From CAYXUW01 sp964468375 (GTDB lineage: Bacteria; Planctomycetota; Phycisphaerae; Sedimentisphaerales; Anaerobacaceae): a DNA stretch of 30,358 bases. Both the position numbers and the translations under genes were made by a program. Positions 8,091-14,766 of the stretch are shown one piece after another. The notes beneath the pieces were generated by a model. That model was not told where the DNA came from. It made no database searches and saw only the letters and a program-made list of their open reading frames with translations. The stretch covers positions 1 through 30,358 of the forward strand of contig CAYXUW010000005.1 in NCBI GenBank assembly GCA_964468375.1, read 5' to 3'. The first letter of the stretch is position 1. The number at the start of each line of letters is the position of its first letter.

Positions 8091-9041
8091 CTACTTTAGC
8101 TGTTCCCAAAATTCCTTTTCGGCTTCTTTGAATCTTTCAAAACTGGCCTGGAGTTCGGCGACCATGGATTCAATCTTTTCCTGATCTATTTTTGTATCAT
8201 CCGCAGATTTTTCTGCCATTGCCTGTAATCTCAGAGCAGTGCTGTCCAACTGTTCGGCACCGGCGGCAAATGCGCCGGCCGAATCAACCAACGCTTGTAT
8301 TCTAAACTCTTTCGGTTTTGGTTTGTAAAGCAGCTTCCACGGCGCGCGCCGAACTTCCTGGGTAGTCAGTTTGAGATTGACACTGACTTCATTAAGGTTG
8401 CCGACAATTCTGTCAATACGTTCGTCTTCAGTAAATTCCTTGATATTGTTAATAGTCGATTGGGTGGTTTCAAGTGCCTTATCAACTTTAGCAATTATCT
8501 GCAGGATCTGTTCAGTAATAGCGGGGATATCCTCTTTTAGCTGTGAAAAGAGACTGTCCGGGTCATCAGGGTCAAACTCGTGTTTCAAAGCCTCTATTAT
8601 GGTGTCAGCAAGCAACAGGTCGACCGTTTGGCCGTCCTTAATAAGCTCACCTTCGGTTCCTAAATCCTCAATGGCCAATGTAACCTGGCCGCCCAACATA
8701 TCGCTTTGGCTTATCAGAACGCAATCGCGGCGCAAATGATATTGCTGAGGTATCTTCATCGTGAAAAATACATATATATCATTGCTGTCTGTTGATGCTG
8801 GATCTAGTTTCTCAATTCTCGTGTCAATAATATGTCCGATCTTGAGTCCACCAAGATTTACAAGACTGCCCTTGGCAAGACCTCTTAGCCCAACCTTATA
8901 AGGCAATCTGACTGTAATCTTTTGCTGGGGGGTAAATAAATCGGACCAATCAGCCAACATCACCACAATATAAATCGTCAGCAATAAAACTATAGTTACG
9001 GTTACTCCAACTGCAACCTCATTACGAGTTTCCTTCTTCAT
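8091..9041 (-). CDS. mlaD: MlaD/MCE-family lipid transport protein
   Basis: A 316-residue protein with one N-terminal membrane helix (about 9-30) and an MCE domain at about 41-125 ('VRLPYKVGLRGLAKGSLVNL', 'GLKIGHI', 'LISQSDMLGGQVTLAIED'). A long, charged, probably coiled-coil C-terminal region follows. In MlaD-type systems the MCE domain forms a hexameric ring in the periplasm, through which phospholipids pass between the MlaFE transporter and the outer membrane. It is longer than Escherichia coli MlaD (about 180 residues) because of the C-terminal extension of about 180 residues, which could form a tube or contact partners. It follows mlaF by 41 bases on the same strand. Direction of lipid transport is not evident. 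Confidence 0.92.
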   Translation of the reverse strand: MKKETRNEVAVGVTVTIVLLLTIYIVVMLADWSDLFTPQQKITVRLPYKVGLRGLAKGSLVNLGGLKIGHIIDTRIEKLDPASTDSNDIYVFFTMKIPQQYHLRRDCVLISQSDMLGGQVTLAIEDLGTEGELIKDGQTVDLLLADTIIEALKHEFDPDDPDSLFSQLKEDIPAITEQILQIIAKVDKALETTQSTINNIKEFTEDERIDRIVGNLNEVSVNLKLTTQEVRRAPWKLLYKPKPKEFRIQALVDSAGAFAAGAEQLDSTALRLQAMAEKSADDTKIDQEKIESMVAELQASFERFKEAEKEFWEQLK

Positions 9042-9082
9042 CTTTCTATCCCAGAAAAGCCATTAATAAAAATTCTCTACTA

Positions 9083-9952
9083 TTACTCATCCTTGAGGCG
9101 AACCATTAGAAGATCCTCCTCATAGTCGCTAGTTATCTTGCGATCAGTGATTGGACCTGCTGCATCACCGCGTATAAACTGCCGTATCAGTTTATCCTTT
9201 TCGCTTTCCAACTCCTCGGGCCAGCAGTCACGTAGAGCTTCAAATTCTTGTCGTGGAGCGATTTTTAGGATCTTGCCCTGGTCCAGCATGCACATTCTGT
9301 CAGCTATTCTAAAAGCAGAATCCATCTCGTGAGTTACTACCACGCTGGTTACGCGAAGTTTCTTGGTTAAATCTATAATTAACTGGTCGACCTCAGCACT
9401 AGTTACGGGGTCGAGGCCGGCACTTGGTTCATCATAAAACAGAATCTTAGGGTCAAGAGCAATAGCCCTAGCAAGACCGGCGCGTTTCTTCATCCCTCCA
9501 CTAAGCTGAGCCGGCATTTTATCTGCGTGTTCTCTCAAACCTACCAATTCGAGTTTTATCTTCATCATTATTTCGATAGTCGCCTCGTCAAGGTCAGTAT
9601 GCTCTCGCAGTATTAAAGCTACGTTTTCGCCCACGGTTAACGAGTTGAACAACGCACCTGACTGAAAAAGAATGCCAAACTGTTTGCGGAGTTGGTTGAG
9701 TTTTTTATCGCGCATAGTTGTTATTTCCGAACCTAATAACTTTATGCTGCCTTCGTCGGGCTTGAGCAGGCCAATCAAGTGTCGCAGCAGTGTGCTTTTG
9801 CCGCACCCACTTCCACCCATAACCACCATTATCTCGCCCTGATATACATCCAAGGTAATGCCATCCAATACCCTCTGGGAGCCGAAACTTTTTACTACCC
9901 GGAGAGTTTCGATGACAGGAGTTTTGTTATTTTCTATCGGCATAACCTTCAA
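9083..9952 (-). CDS. mlaF: MlaF-type ABC transporter ATPase
   Basis: A 289-residue ATPase of the MlaF (lipid/organic solvent export) family. Walker A GGSGCGKST is at 46-54, the Q-loop Gln near 97, signature LSGGM at 150-154, Walker B 'ILFYDEPSAGLDP' at about 170-182, switch His 208. 'QSGALFNSLTVGENV' is typical of MlaF. The C-terminal tail beyond about residue 235 is longer than in E. coli MlaF; in that protein the tail helps bind the STAS partner MlaB. The start is TTG at 9952, 17 bases after the mlaE stop. An in-frame ATG at 9943 is an alternative and would drop three residues. It should drive the MlaE dimer. Confidence 0.95.
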   Translation of the reverse strand: MKVMPIENNKTPVIETLRVVKSFGSQRVLDGITLDVYQGEIMVVMGGSGCGKSTLLRHLIGLLKPDEGSIKLLGSEITTMRDKKLNQLRKQFGILFQSGALFNSLTVGENVALILREHTDLDEATIEIMMKIKLELVGLREHADKMPAQLSGGMKKRAGLARAIALDPKILFYDEPSAGLDPVTSAEVDQLIIDLTKKLRVTSVVVTHEMDSAFRIADRMCMLDQGKILKIAPRQEFEALRDCWPEELESEKDKLIRQFIRGDAAGPITDRKITSDYEEDLLMVRLKDE

Positions 9953-9969
9953 CCATTATCTGAAGCTTT

Positions 9970-10770
9970 CTAATCGAACAAAGCATAAGAATAAAAAATC
10001 ATAGTAAAGACCGCATCAGCAGCAATAATCGCAACAATACAGTACACGACAGTCCTTGTCGTGGCTCGGCCAACTCCTTCACTGCCTTGCCAAGGTTTGA
10101 CCGATAGACCAAGATGGCACGCAATTAATCCGATGAGTAATCCGAACACAGCTGCTTTGACAAGTCCTGTTACAAAACCACTGACACCAACCGCTTCACA
10201 GGTCAAATAAAAATATGTGACGGGTTCAATCCCAAGCCCGAAACCCGTCAGCAGGCCGCTGGTGATCATAGTCACATCGGCTATTATTGTCAGAATCACC
10301 ATCATTATTATCGTCGCAAGGAGGCGAGGTACAACTAAGAACCGAACAGGATTTAAGGCTGAAGCCTTAAGGGCTTCAATCTCTTCAGCTGTCACCATAG
10401 TACCAAGTTCTGCAGCAATACTGGCGCCGGCAAACCCGCAAAGCACCACAGCAGTCATTAATGGCCCGAATTCTCGAAACGCGGAAATTGCGTTAATCGT
10501 TGCAATTTGATCAGCCTGGCCAAAGTCATCCAACTTGGGAAACATTTGCAAAGGAAGTATCATCCCTATCGCCATTTCAACCAAAACCACGATAGGAATC
10601 GCTCTTACGCCAACACGTACCATCTGCGCCATCAATGAGTCATGACCTATGTGCTGGCTGGGGATTAGTAGTCCTTTAGCTGTTGAGCAGCTCGCTCCGC
10701 CCAATAAGATATACATGCCCCCCAACATTGAAAAAAACCTTTGCATTGCCCTTAAAACAAAGGTTATCAT
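9970..10770 (-). CDS. mlaE: MlaE-type ABC transporter permease
   Basis: A 266-residue inner-membrane permease from the ATG at 10770. It carries the MlaE signature 'FGPLMTAVVLCGFAGASIAA' followed by 'ELGTMVTAEEIEALKASALN' and 'PVRFLVVPRLLA', with about five to six hydrophobic helices. The frame extends upstream to an ATG at 10863, which would overlap the STAS gene by 32 bases and add 31 polar residues. The shorter start matches the usual family length (about 260) and has a G-rich stretch 6-10 bases upstream. It is the membrane core of the MlaFED complex, with the ATPase and MCE genes following. Its N-terminal helix contains the small-residue run 'LLGGASCS'. Confidence 0.93.
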   Translation of the reverse strand: MITFVLRAMQRFFSMLGGMYILLGGASCSTAKGLLIPSQHIGHDSLMAQMVRVGVRAIPIVVLVEMAIGMILPLQMFPKLDDFGQADQIATINAISAFREFGPLMTAVVLCGFAGASIAAELGTMVTAEEIEALKASALNPVRFLVVPRLLATIIMMVILTIIADVTMITSGLLTGFGLGIEPVTYFYLTCEAVGVSGFVTGLVKAAVFGLLIGLIACHLGLSVKPWQGSEGVGRATTRTVVYCIVAIIAADAVFTMIFYSYALFD

Positions 10771-10831
10771 GCTGCACCCCAGTTCAAACTGTTTTCCTTG
10801 GTGACCTTTTCGGATATGAAGTGTAAATCTT

Positions 10832-11194
10832 TCATTTAGATAATGCCTCAGGAAGATTGTCATAAATTTGAAATATCGTCTCTAATCGGCAAATTTCGAA
10901 AACGCTCCTTACGCCCTGAGCTAGCCCCGCCAACCTGAGTTCGCTGTTATTGGTACGGCACCACTTCAAAGCTCCTACTAAAGTGGCCAGCCCGCTCGAG
11001 TCCATAAACTCCACCTCTGTCATATCAACAACCAGTACTTGAGGTTTATCTCTGAAAAGTTCCTGAAGTTTGCTTTTTACTCCGGTAGAGGTTTTCATGT
11101 CGATTTCCCCTCTGAGCTCCAGCACGATTGCTTTTCCTTCGTGCATGGTTCCTTTAATTACGTTCTGAGAACCACTACTACTATCATCCTTCAT
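10832..11194 (-). CDS. STAS anti-sigma factor antagonist (RsbV/SpoIIAA-like)
   Basis: A 120-residue STAS domain. The strand 'PQVLVVDMTEVEFMDSSGLA' (about 51-70) contains the canonical DSSGL motif at 65-69, with Ser66 the expected phosphorylation site. Its place directly before mlaE also recalls MlaB, the STAS subunit that binds MlaF in E. coli. It sits between an RsbW-type kinase gene (33 bases upstream) and the Mla genes, and an RsbU-type phosphatase closes the cluster. It could therefore be a partner-switch antagonist, an MlaB-like subunit, or both. The intact DSSGL and the kinase next door favour reversible phosphorylation; the MlaB role is inference. Confidence 0.92.
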   Translation of the reverse strand: MKDDSSSGSQNVIKGTMHEGKAIVLELRGEIDMKTSTGVKSKLQELFRDKPQVLVVDMTEVEFMDSSGLATLVGALKWCRTNNSELRLAGLAQGVRSVFEICRLETIFQIYDNLPEALSK

Positions 11195-11226
11195 GATTCA
11201 AAACTCGCTATTTCCACATTAACTAT

Positions 11227-11685
11227 CTAATCTATATACTTCACCATTCGTAACTGCATACCACAATCTTCATTGGGCGTGTATTCAACTTCATCCATCA
11301 CTGAGTTCATAATATGCACCCCAACTCCACCCGGCTCGACTTTTTCAAGGTCGCGTCCCTTTATACTTTCCGGATCAACCTGTTCACCAAAATCGCGAAT
11401 CAGGACCTCAAGTGCGACCTTGCTTTCATTGTGATAGTCAATCCTGCTTAGTTTTAAAATGACAGGTTTATCACATGGTCCACCGTAGCTGTGACGAATC
11501 ACGTTGGTTAAAGCCTCCACCACCGCCAGCGTAATCCGTTTAATATTTTCCTCTTTAAGCCCTATTGACTGAGCAACCTGACGTACTGCCGTCCGGCCCA
11601 CACACAGGCAATCCGGATTGGCACACATTTTTAGTTCCATCTTAGTATCTGTGGAACTCTTTTGGACTTTCACATCAGCTTTCAT
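11227..11685 (-). CDS. RsbW-like serine kinase / anti-sigma ATPase
   Basis: A 152-residue GHKL ATPase of the RsbW/SpoIIAB (HATPase_c_2) family. The N box is 'VVEALTNVIRHSY' (about 55-67, Asn61), the G1 region 'IRDFGEQVDP' holds Asp98, and the G2 loop is 'PGGVGVHIMNSVMDEVEY' (about 118-135). These proteins phosphorylate a STAS antagonist and bind a sigma factor or another target. The frame extends upstream to 11838 but overlaps the lipoprotein gene; the ATG at 11685 starts four bases after that gene's stop and is preceded by AGGGGA. The cysteine-rich N-terminal patch 'MCANPDCLCVG' (about 20-30) is unusual and might sense redox or metal. No sigma factor is in the cluster. Confidence 0.92.
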   Translation of the reverse strand: MKADVKVQKSSTDTKMELKMCANPDCLCVGRTAVRQVAQSIGLKEENIKRITLAVVEALTNVIRHSYGGPCDKPVILKLSRIDYHNESKVALEVLIRDFGEQVDPESIKGRDLEKVEPGGVGVHIMNSVMDEVEYTPNEDCGMQLRMVKYID

Positions 11686-11689
11686 AATT

Positions 11690-12052
11690 CTATAGTCCCC
11701 TTTCCTTGAGGTACTGCCTCCATTGTTTGACTGCCTCGGCTCGAAGCTCTGGAGAGGCCTTGTAGTCATATCCGTTGTCCGTACCTGTAATCCGCTGCAG
11801 TGCTTCGATAGAATAAAATCGCACTGCCCGGTCTTCATCCTGAAGAAAATTCACCAGTTGAGGCAACGCCGAAGATACCTTATTATCACCCGCCCACTTG
11901 ATGGCCATAACCCTGACTGTAGGATCCGGGTCCTGCAAATCGGAAATCCGCATTTTGCGATTCAATGGATCACCGCATCCAGCTATTACGAGGATTGCAA
12001 CCACCCAGAACCATGACCATTCAAACAAAATATCCTTTTTGATATTAAGCAT
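11690..12052 (-). CDS. Small HEAT-repeat lipoprotein
   Basis: A 120-residue predicted lipoprotein from the ATG at 12052 (a TTG at 12073 is an alternative). The signal peptide has a lysine-containing n-region, a hydrophobic core and the lipobox IAGC, placing the lipidated cysteine at residue 26. The mature part has at least two HEAT/PBS-lyase-like helical repeats ('DPDPTVRVMAIKWAGD', 'DEDRAVRFYSIEALQRITG') and ends 'AVKQWRQYLKERGL', as in planctomycetal HEAT proteins. It would sit in the periplasm anchored to a membrane. Its stop is four bases before the RsbW-like start, so the two are co-translated. A lipoprotein encoded inside a cytoplasmic partner-switch operon is odd; a sensory or Mla-linked role is possible but unproven. 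Confidence 0.82.
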   Translation of the reverse strand: MLNIKKDILFEWSWFWVVAILVIAGCGDPLNRKMRISDLQDPDPTVRVMAIKWAGDNKVSSALPQLVNFLQDEDRAVRFYSIEALQRITGTDNGYDYKASPELRAEAVKQWRQYLKERGL

Positions 12053-12124
12053 AGAAATATATTTCAGCGACAATACTATATCAACAAAGGTAACAAATTA
12101 GACGCTCTCAATAAACAGGGGCGT

Positions 12125-12523
12125 TTAGTCTTTCTTTGAAAGAAGCTTTTCTATCTCAGCCAAAAAAGTGTCTGGTTCTACAGGTTTGTCCAGAAAAGTA
12201 TCTACAGGACACCAGATAGGATCACCTGCTGATGATTTGAAGTCTATGCCGGTTTCGCGTTTTATTCCCGTCAGCATTAGTATCGGCATATCTTTTAATT
12301 CTGGGTCGTTCTTTAGTTCACGAGCCATTTCAAAGCCATCGTCATGTGAAGACATCATTACGTCAAGAACCGCTAAATCCGGTTTCTCCGTCCTGATTTT
12401 TTCCAAGCCCTCTATTTTGTCGGCGGCTGTAATGGCTACGTACTGCCGAGCCTCCAAAATAGCCTGCAATGAATCTCTGATGTCCTGGTCATCATCTACA
12501 ATTACAATCTTAATATTTTCCAC
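12125..12523 (-). CDS. Single-domain response regulator (receiver)
   Basis: A 132-residue CheY-like receiver with no output domain. The acidic pair is Asp10/Asp11, the phospho-acceptor is Asp54 in 'LAVLDVMMS', the switch residue is Thr85 ('LMLTG') and the conserved lysine is Lys113 ('FLDKPVEP'). The insertion after Thr85 ('IKRETGIDFKSSAGDPIWCP') is longer than in CheY and is seen in receivers of this kind. The start is GTG at 12523 with GAGGTG just upstream. It lies 153 bases after the FHA histidine kinase gene, its likely phosphodonor, and may have its own promoter. The output is presumably by protein contact with a downstream component. Confidence 0.93.
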   Translation of the reverse strand: MENIKIVIVDDDQDIRDSLQAILEARQYVAITAADKIEGLEKIRTEKPDLAVLDVMMSSHDDGFEMARELKNDPELKDMPILMLTGIKRETGIDFKSSAGDPIWCPVDTFLDKPVEPDTFLAEIEKLLSKKD

Positions 12524-12573
12524 AACTCACCTCACATAAAATAAAAACTATTGTCTTGAAAAACTAACCCTAT

Positions 12574-12589
12574 GATTATAGTTATAATC
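12574..12589. promoter_or_regulatory. Inverted repeat over a -10 element before the receiver gene
   Basis: GATTATA (12574-12580) and TATAATC (12583-12589) form a perfect inverted repeat with a 2-base spacer. On the - strand it contains TATAAT, a consensus -10 for the receiver gene 52 bases downstream. No good -35 is seen. It could be an operator for a dimeric regulator or simply an AT-rich promoter. Confidence 0.35.
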
Positions 12590-12676
12590 GCCTCGTTTGA
12601 AACTAAAATAATTTGAAAAATCATTACCCTGTTTATCAATATGGCGATTCAGCAATCTTGCACTGTGGCACTTTAT

Positions 12677-14335
12677 TTAATTACCCTTTGGCAGAATAAC
12701 AGTGAAGGTTGTTCCCTGTCCCTGCTGACTTTTCACTGAAATTTGGCCCTTATGCCTTTCTACAATTTGTTTCACAATAGAAAGCCCCAAACCAGTGCCA
12801 TCTTTTTCAGTACTTTTAGCATTGCTGGCTCTGAAAAACTCGTCAAATACTTTATCAACCTCATCAGAAGGTATGCCAATTCCAGTATCGGAGATATCTA
12901 TTTGGATGTTATCGCCCTGGTTCTTTGCTTCTACATGCACACTCTTATTTTCAGGCGTATATTTGATTGCGTTCATCATAAGATTCGTAATCATTTCATT
13001 GATAGAAAAACGGTCTCCGACAATTTGGTCCACAGATGATTCAATGTTAGAAGTCACGGATATCGATTTGTCTTCAGCTTTTCTCTTACAAGCGCTCAAA
13101 GCTTCCGATATACAGACCTGCATGGAAAAGGGAGCTGTTTCAAACTTTCCAGCAAGTCTCATTTGGGTCAGATTTAACAACTCTTTAACAAAATCAGTAA
13201 GTTGAGCGGTCCGACGACGCGACCTATTAAGAAAATCGGTTTGTTTCTCGTTTAGAGGACCTGTGGATTTGTCACCGGCAATGTGCAGACAACTTAGTAT
13301 CGCAGCGAGATGGCCCTTAATGTCGTGGGTAACCCTGGAGACATATTCGTCTTTTATACGGTCCTTTTCCTTTAGCTGAGTATTTGCCTCTCTTAATGCT
13401 TTCTCCTTTTTCTCCAACTCGACAAAGAAAAGGGTTTTCTGGGCAAGGTTAATTTGCCGGGCAACCGCCTCAACGAAATCAAACATTTCATCGGGCGACT
13501 TGTTTTCCAGAATATCCACGTAAAGCACATCAACAGCTTCGCCCAGATTGTTAACACGAGCGCAGAAAACGACATGAGGGTTGCTTTTGTCGACAACAGT
13601 CAAGACCATATGCTTATCCTGCGACGGTCCACTTCTTGCCATAACAGGAGTATCAGTAGAGCGTACAGCCTCAAGCACCCGCTTAGAAAGATGCACATCA
13701 GATGTTCGCAAAGCATCGATATGTGTATCCATCGCGCCTCGTCCGAAATAACAGGAAAGAATGTCTGGGGAATCCGGCAGAGTTTCAGTACTATACGGCA
13801 GCCTCACAATAGCAACAAGCGTATCCAGTATTTGGGCAAGGCACAAGCATGCTTCCGCATATAATTCTGAGGGGCTGGGTAATTTTAATAAACGATCAGT
13901 AAATTCGTTGAGACGCTGTACTAAAGCCGGCGACAAAGTAGCAGCCTGATCGGCTCTATAAGATACAATATTTTCCTCAAGACCTTTGTCAATAACAGGA
14001 AGCGTAATCAGAGCAGATGTTCCATCGACCGCTCGTTTGTCCGACTCTACTAATATAGAAAGTGTAAACGGTGTTATGTTGATTTTGTCACTTGGTGAAA
14101 TCGTATGCGCCTTGATCTGCTGTCCTTCAACAAACACACCATTACGACTATTAAGATCTTCGACAATCCAACGTCCAAAAGGGTCCCGATAAATTCTGGC
14201 ATGTTGTCGTGATACACTGTTATCCTCAAGTATGACATCGCAGTTTTCGCCTCTACCCAGGGTTGTGCCTTTGGGATTGAGCAAAACTTCTTCGGTCCCC
14301 GTTGGTCCTGTTACGATTAGATTTGTATCAACCAT
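12677..14335 (-). CDS. FHA-GAF-like hybrid sensor histidine kinase (HisKA-HATPase)
   Basis: A 552-residue cytoplasmic kinase with no membrane segment. An FHA domain lies at about 5-92 ('SRQHARI' at 42-48, RNG at 64-66), a GAF-like region at about 135-305, and a coiled linker at about 305-330. The HisKA dimerisation domain has His337 in 'RVTHDIKGHL', and the HATPase has its N box at 446-458, DTGIGIP (483-489) and GTGLGLS (513-519). Its first 310 residues align closely with those of the SpoIIE phosphatase at 6371-8065, so the two are paralogues with exchanged outputs. The FHA domain suggests input from a Ser/Thr kinase. It is the first gene of the - strand cluster, with a strong promoter 130 bases upstream, and probably phosphorylates the next gene's receiver. 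Confidence 0.94.
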   Translation of the reverse strand: MVDTNLIVTGPTGTEEVLLNPKGTTLGRGENCDVILEDNSVSRQHARIYRDPFGRWIVEDLNSRNGVFVEGQQIKAHTISPSDKINITPFTLSILVESDKRAVDGTSALITLPVIDKGLEENIVSYRADQAATLSPALVQRLNEFTDRLLKLPSPSELYAEACLCLAQILDTLVAIVRLPYSTETLPDSPDILSCYFGRGAMDTHIDALRTSDVHLSKRVLEAVRSTDTPVMARSGPSQDKHMVLTVVDKSNPHVVFCARVNNLGEAVDVLYVDILENKSPDEMFDFVEAVARQINLAQKTLFFVELEKKEKALREANTQLKEKDRIKDEYVSRVTHDIKGHLAAILSCLHIAGDKSTGPLNEKQTDFLNRSRRRTAQLTDFVKELLNLTQMRLAGKFETAPFSMQVCISEALSACKRKAEDKSISVTSNIESSVDQIVGDRFSINEMITNLMMNAIKYTPENKSVHVEAKNQGDNIQIDISDTGIGIPSDEVDKVFDEFFRASNAKSTEKDGTGLGLSIVKQIVERHKGQISVKSQQGQGTTFTVILPKGN

Positions 14336-14472
14336 ATTACATTTTCGCCCTTAAAATGTTTTACCCGAATAGCTTTGTTCCAAGCAAAAAACAATACGTT
14401 TACACGGGATAATCCACCTAAACATGTCAAATTATTAAGAGTGTGTTGTGCGACAAGCATGCACTTTTCATC

Positions 14473-14501
14473 CTTATATTAGATTTGGGCCTAAGTGTCA
14501 A
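14473..14501 (-). promoter_or_regulatory. Strong sigma-70-type promoter of the regulatory/Mla cluster
   Basis: On the - strand, TTGACA (14501-14496), a 17-base spacer and TATAAG (14478-14473) match consensus at 6/6 and 5/6. Transcription would begin near 14466, giving a leader of about 130 bases before the FHA kinase ATG at 14335. It may drive the whole nine-gene cluster. Confidence 0.7.
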
Positions 14502-14586
14502 ATGCAGTTTTTAGACCTATAAAAAACCCCCTATACAGAGATAGGCCACAAAATGGAGAAAGACTGCCTATTTTAGCGTTTCTTGA

Positions 14587-14615
14587 TTGAATTTTCGTGC
14601 TTTTTAAGCTATCAT
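14587..14615 (+). promoter_or_regulatory. Candidate promoter of the two-partner-secretion operon
   Basis: TTGAAT (14587-14592), a 17-base spacer and TATCAT (14610-14615) match the sigma-70 consensus at 4/6 and 5/6. Transcription would begin near 14622, inside a direct repeat, with a leader of about 145 bases before the tpsB ATG. Confidence 0.45.
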
Positions 14616-14633
14616 AGAGGCTTGCATAGAGGC
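14613..14633 (+). repeat. Direct repeat at the presumed tpsB start site
   Basis: CATAGAGGC occurs at 14613-14621 and again at 14625-14633, separated by TTG, a period of 12 bases. It overlaps the -10 element and the predicted start point, a good place for a regulator to bind. It is followed by a run of six T. Confidence 0.5.
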
Positions 14634-14718
14634 ATTTTTTGGGCTGTTAGGATATATAACTTGCAAGGAGGTAATTTTTTACTCTAATTGTTTAAAGTCC
14701 GCCGGTATATCTTAAGTT

Positions 14719-14737
14719 TCCCCCACGGATCGGGGGA
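14719..14737 (+). promoter_or_regulatory. Hairpin in the tpsB 5' leader
   Basis: TCCCCC (14719-14724) pairs fully with GGGGGA (14732-14737) around a 7-base loop. It is 17 bases before the GAGGAG ribosome-binding site (14755-14760). The AT-rich stretch after it is not a clean U-tract, so it may protect mRNA or attenuate rather than terminate. Confidence 0.45.
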
Positions 14738-14766
14738 TTATTTAGAGTCACTTTGAGGAGATTTAG

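Larger units (their letters stand above)
14336..14766. other. Divergent intergenic region (431 bases) with promoters in both directions
   Basis: No gene is seen between the FHA kinase (-) and the TpsB gene (+). It contains the - strand promoter at 14473-14501, a candidate + strand promoter at 14587-14615, a 9-base direct repeat (14613-14633) and a G/C hairpin (14719-14737) in the tpsB leader. The rest is AT-rich with no recognised RNA family. Confidence 0.7.

Noticed and set aside
14400..14430. Second TTGACA-like element before the FHA kinase
   Set aside because: TTGACA at 14430-14425 on the - strand has no acceptable -10 at 16-18 bases; the pair at 14473-14501 is much better.
14655..14760. 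Leader peptide in the tpsB 5' region after AAGGAGGT
   Set aside because: The only open frame starts from TTG about 15 bases past the site, too far, and its translation shows no attenuation-like codon run.
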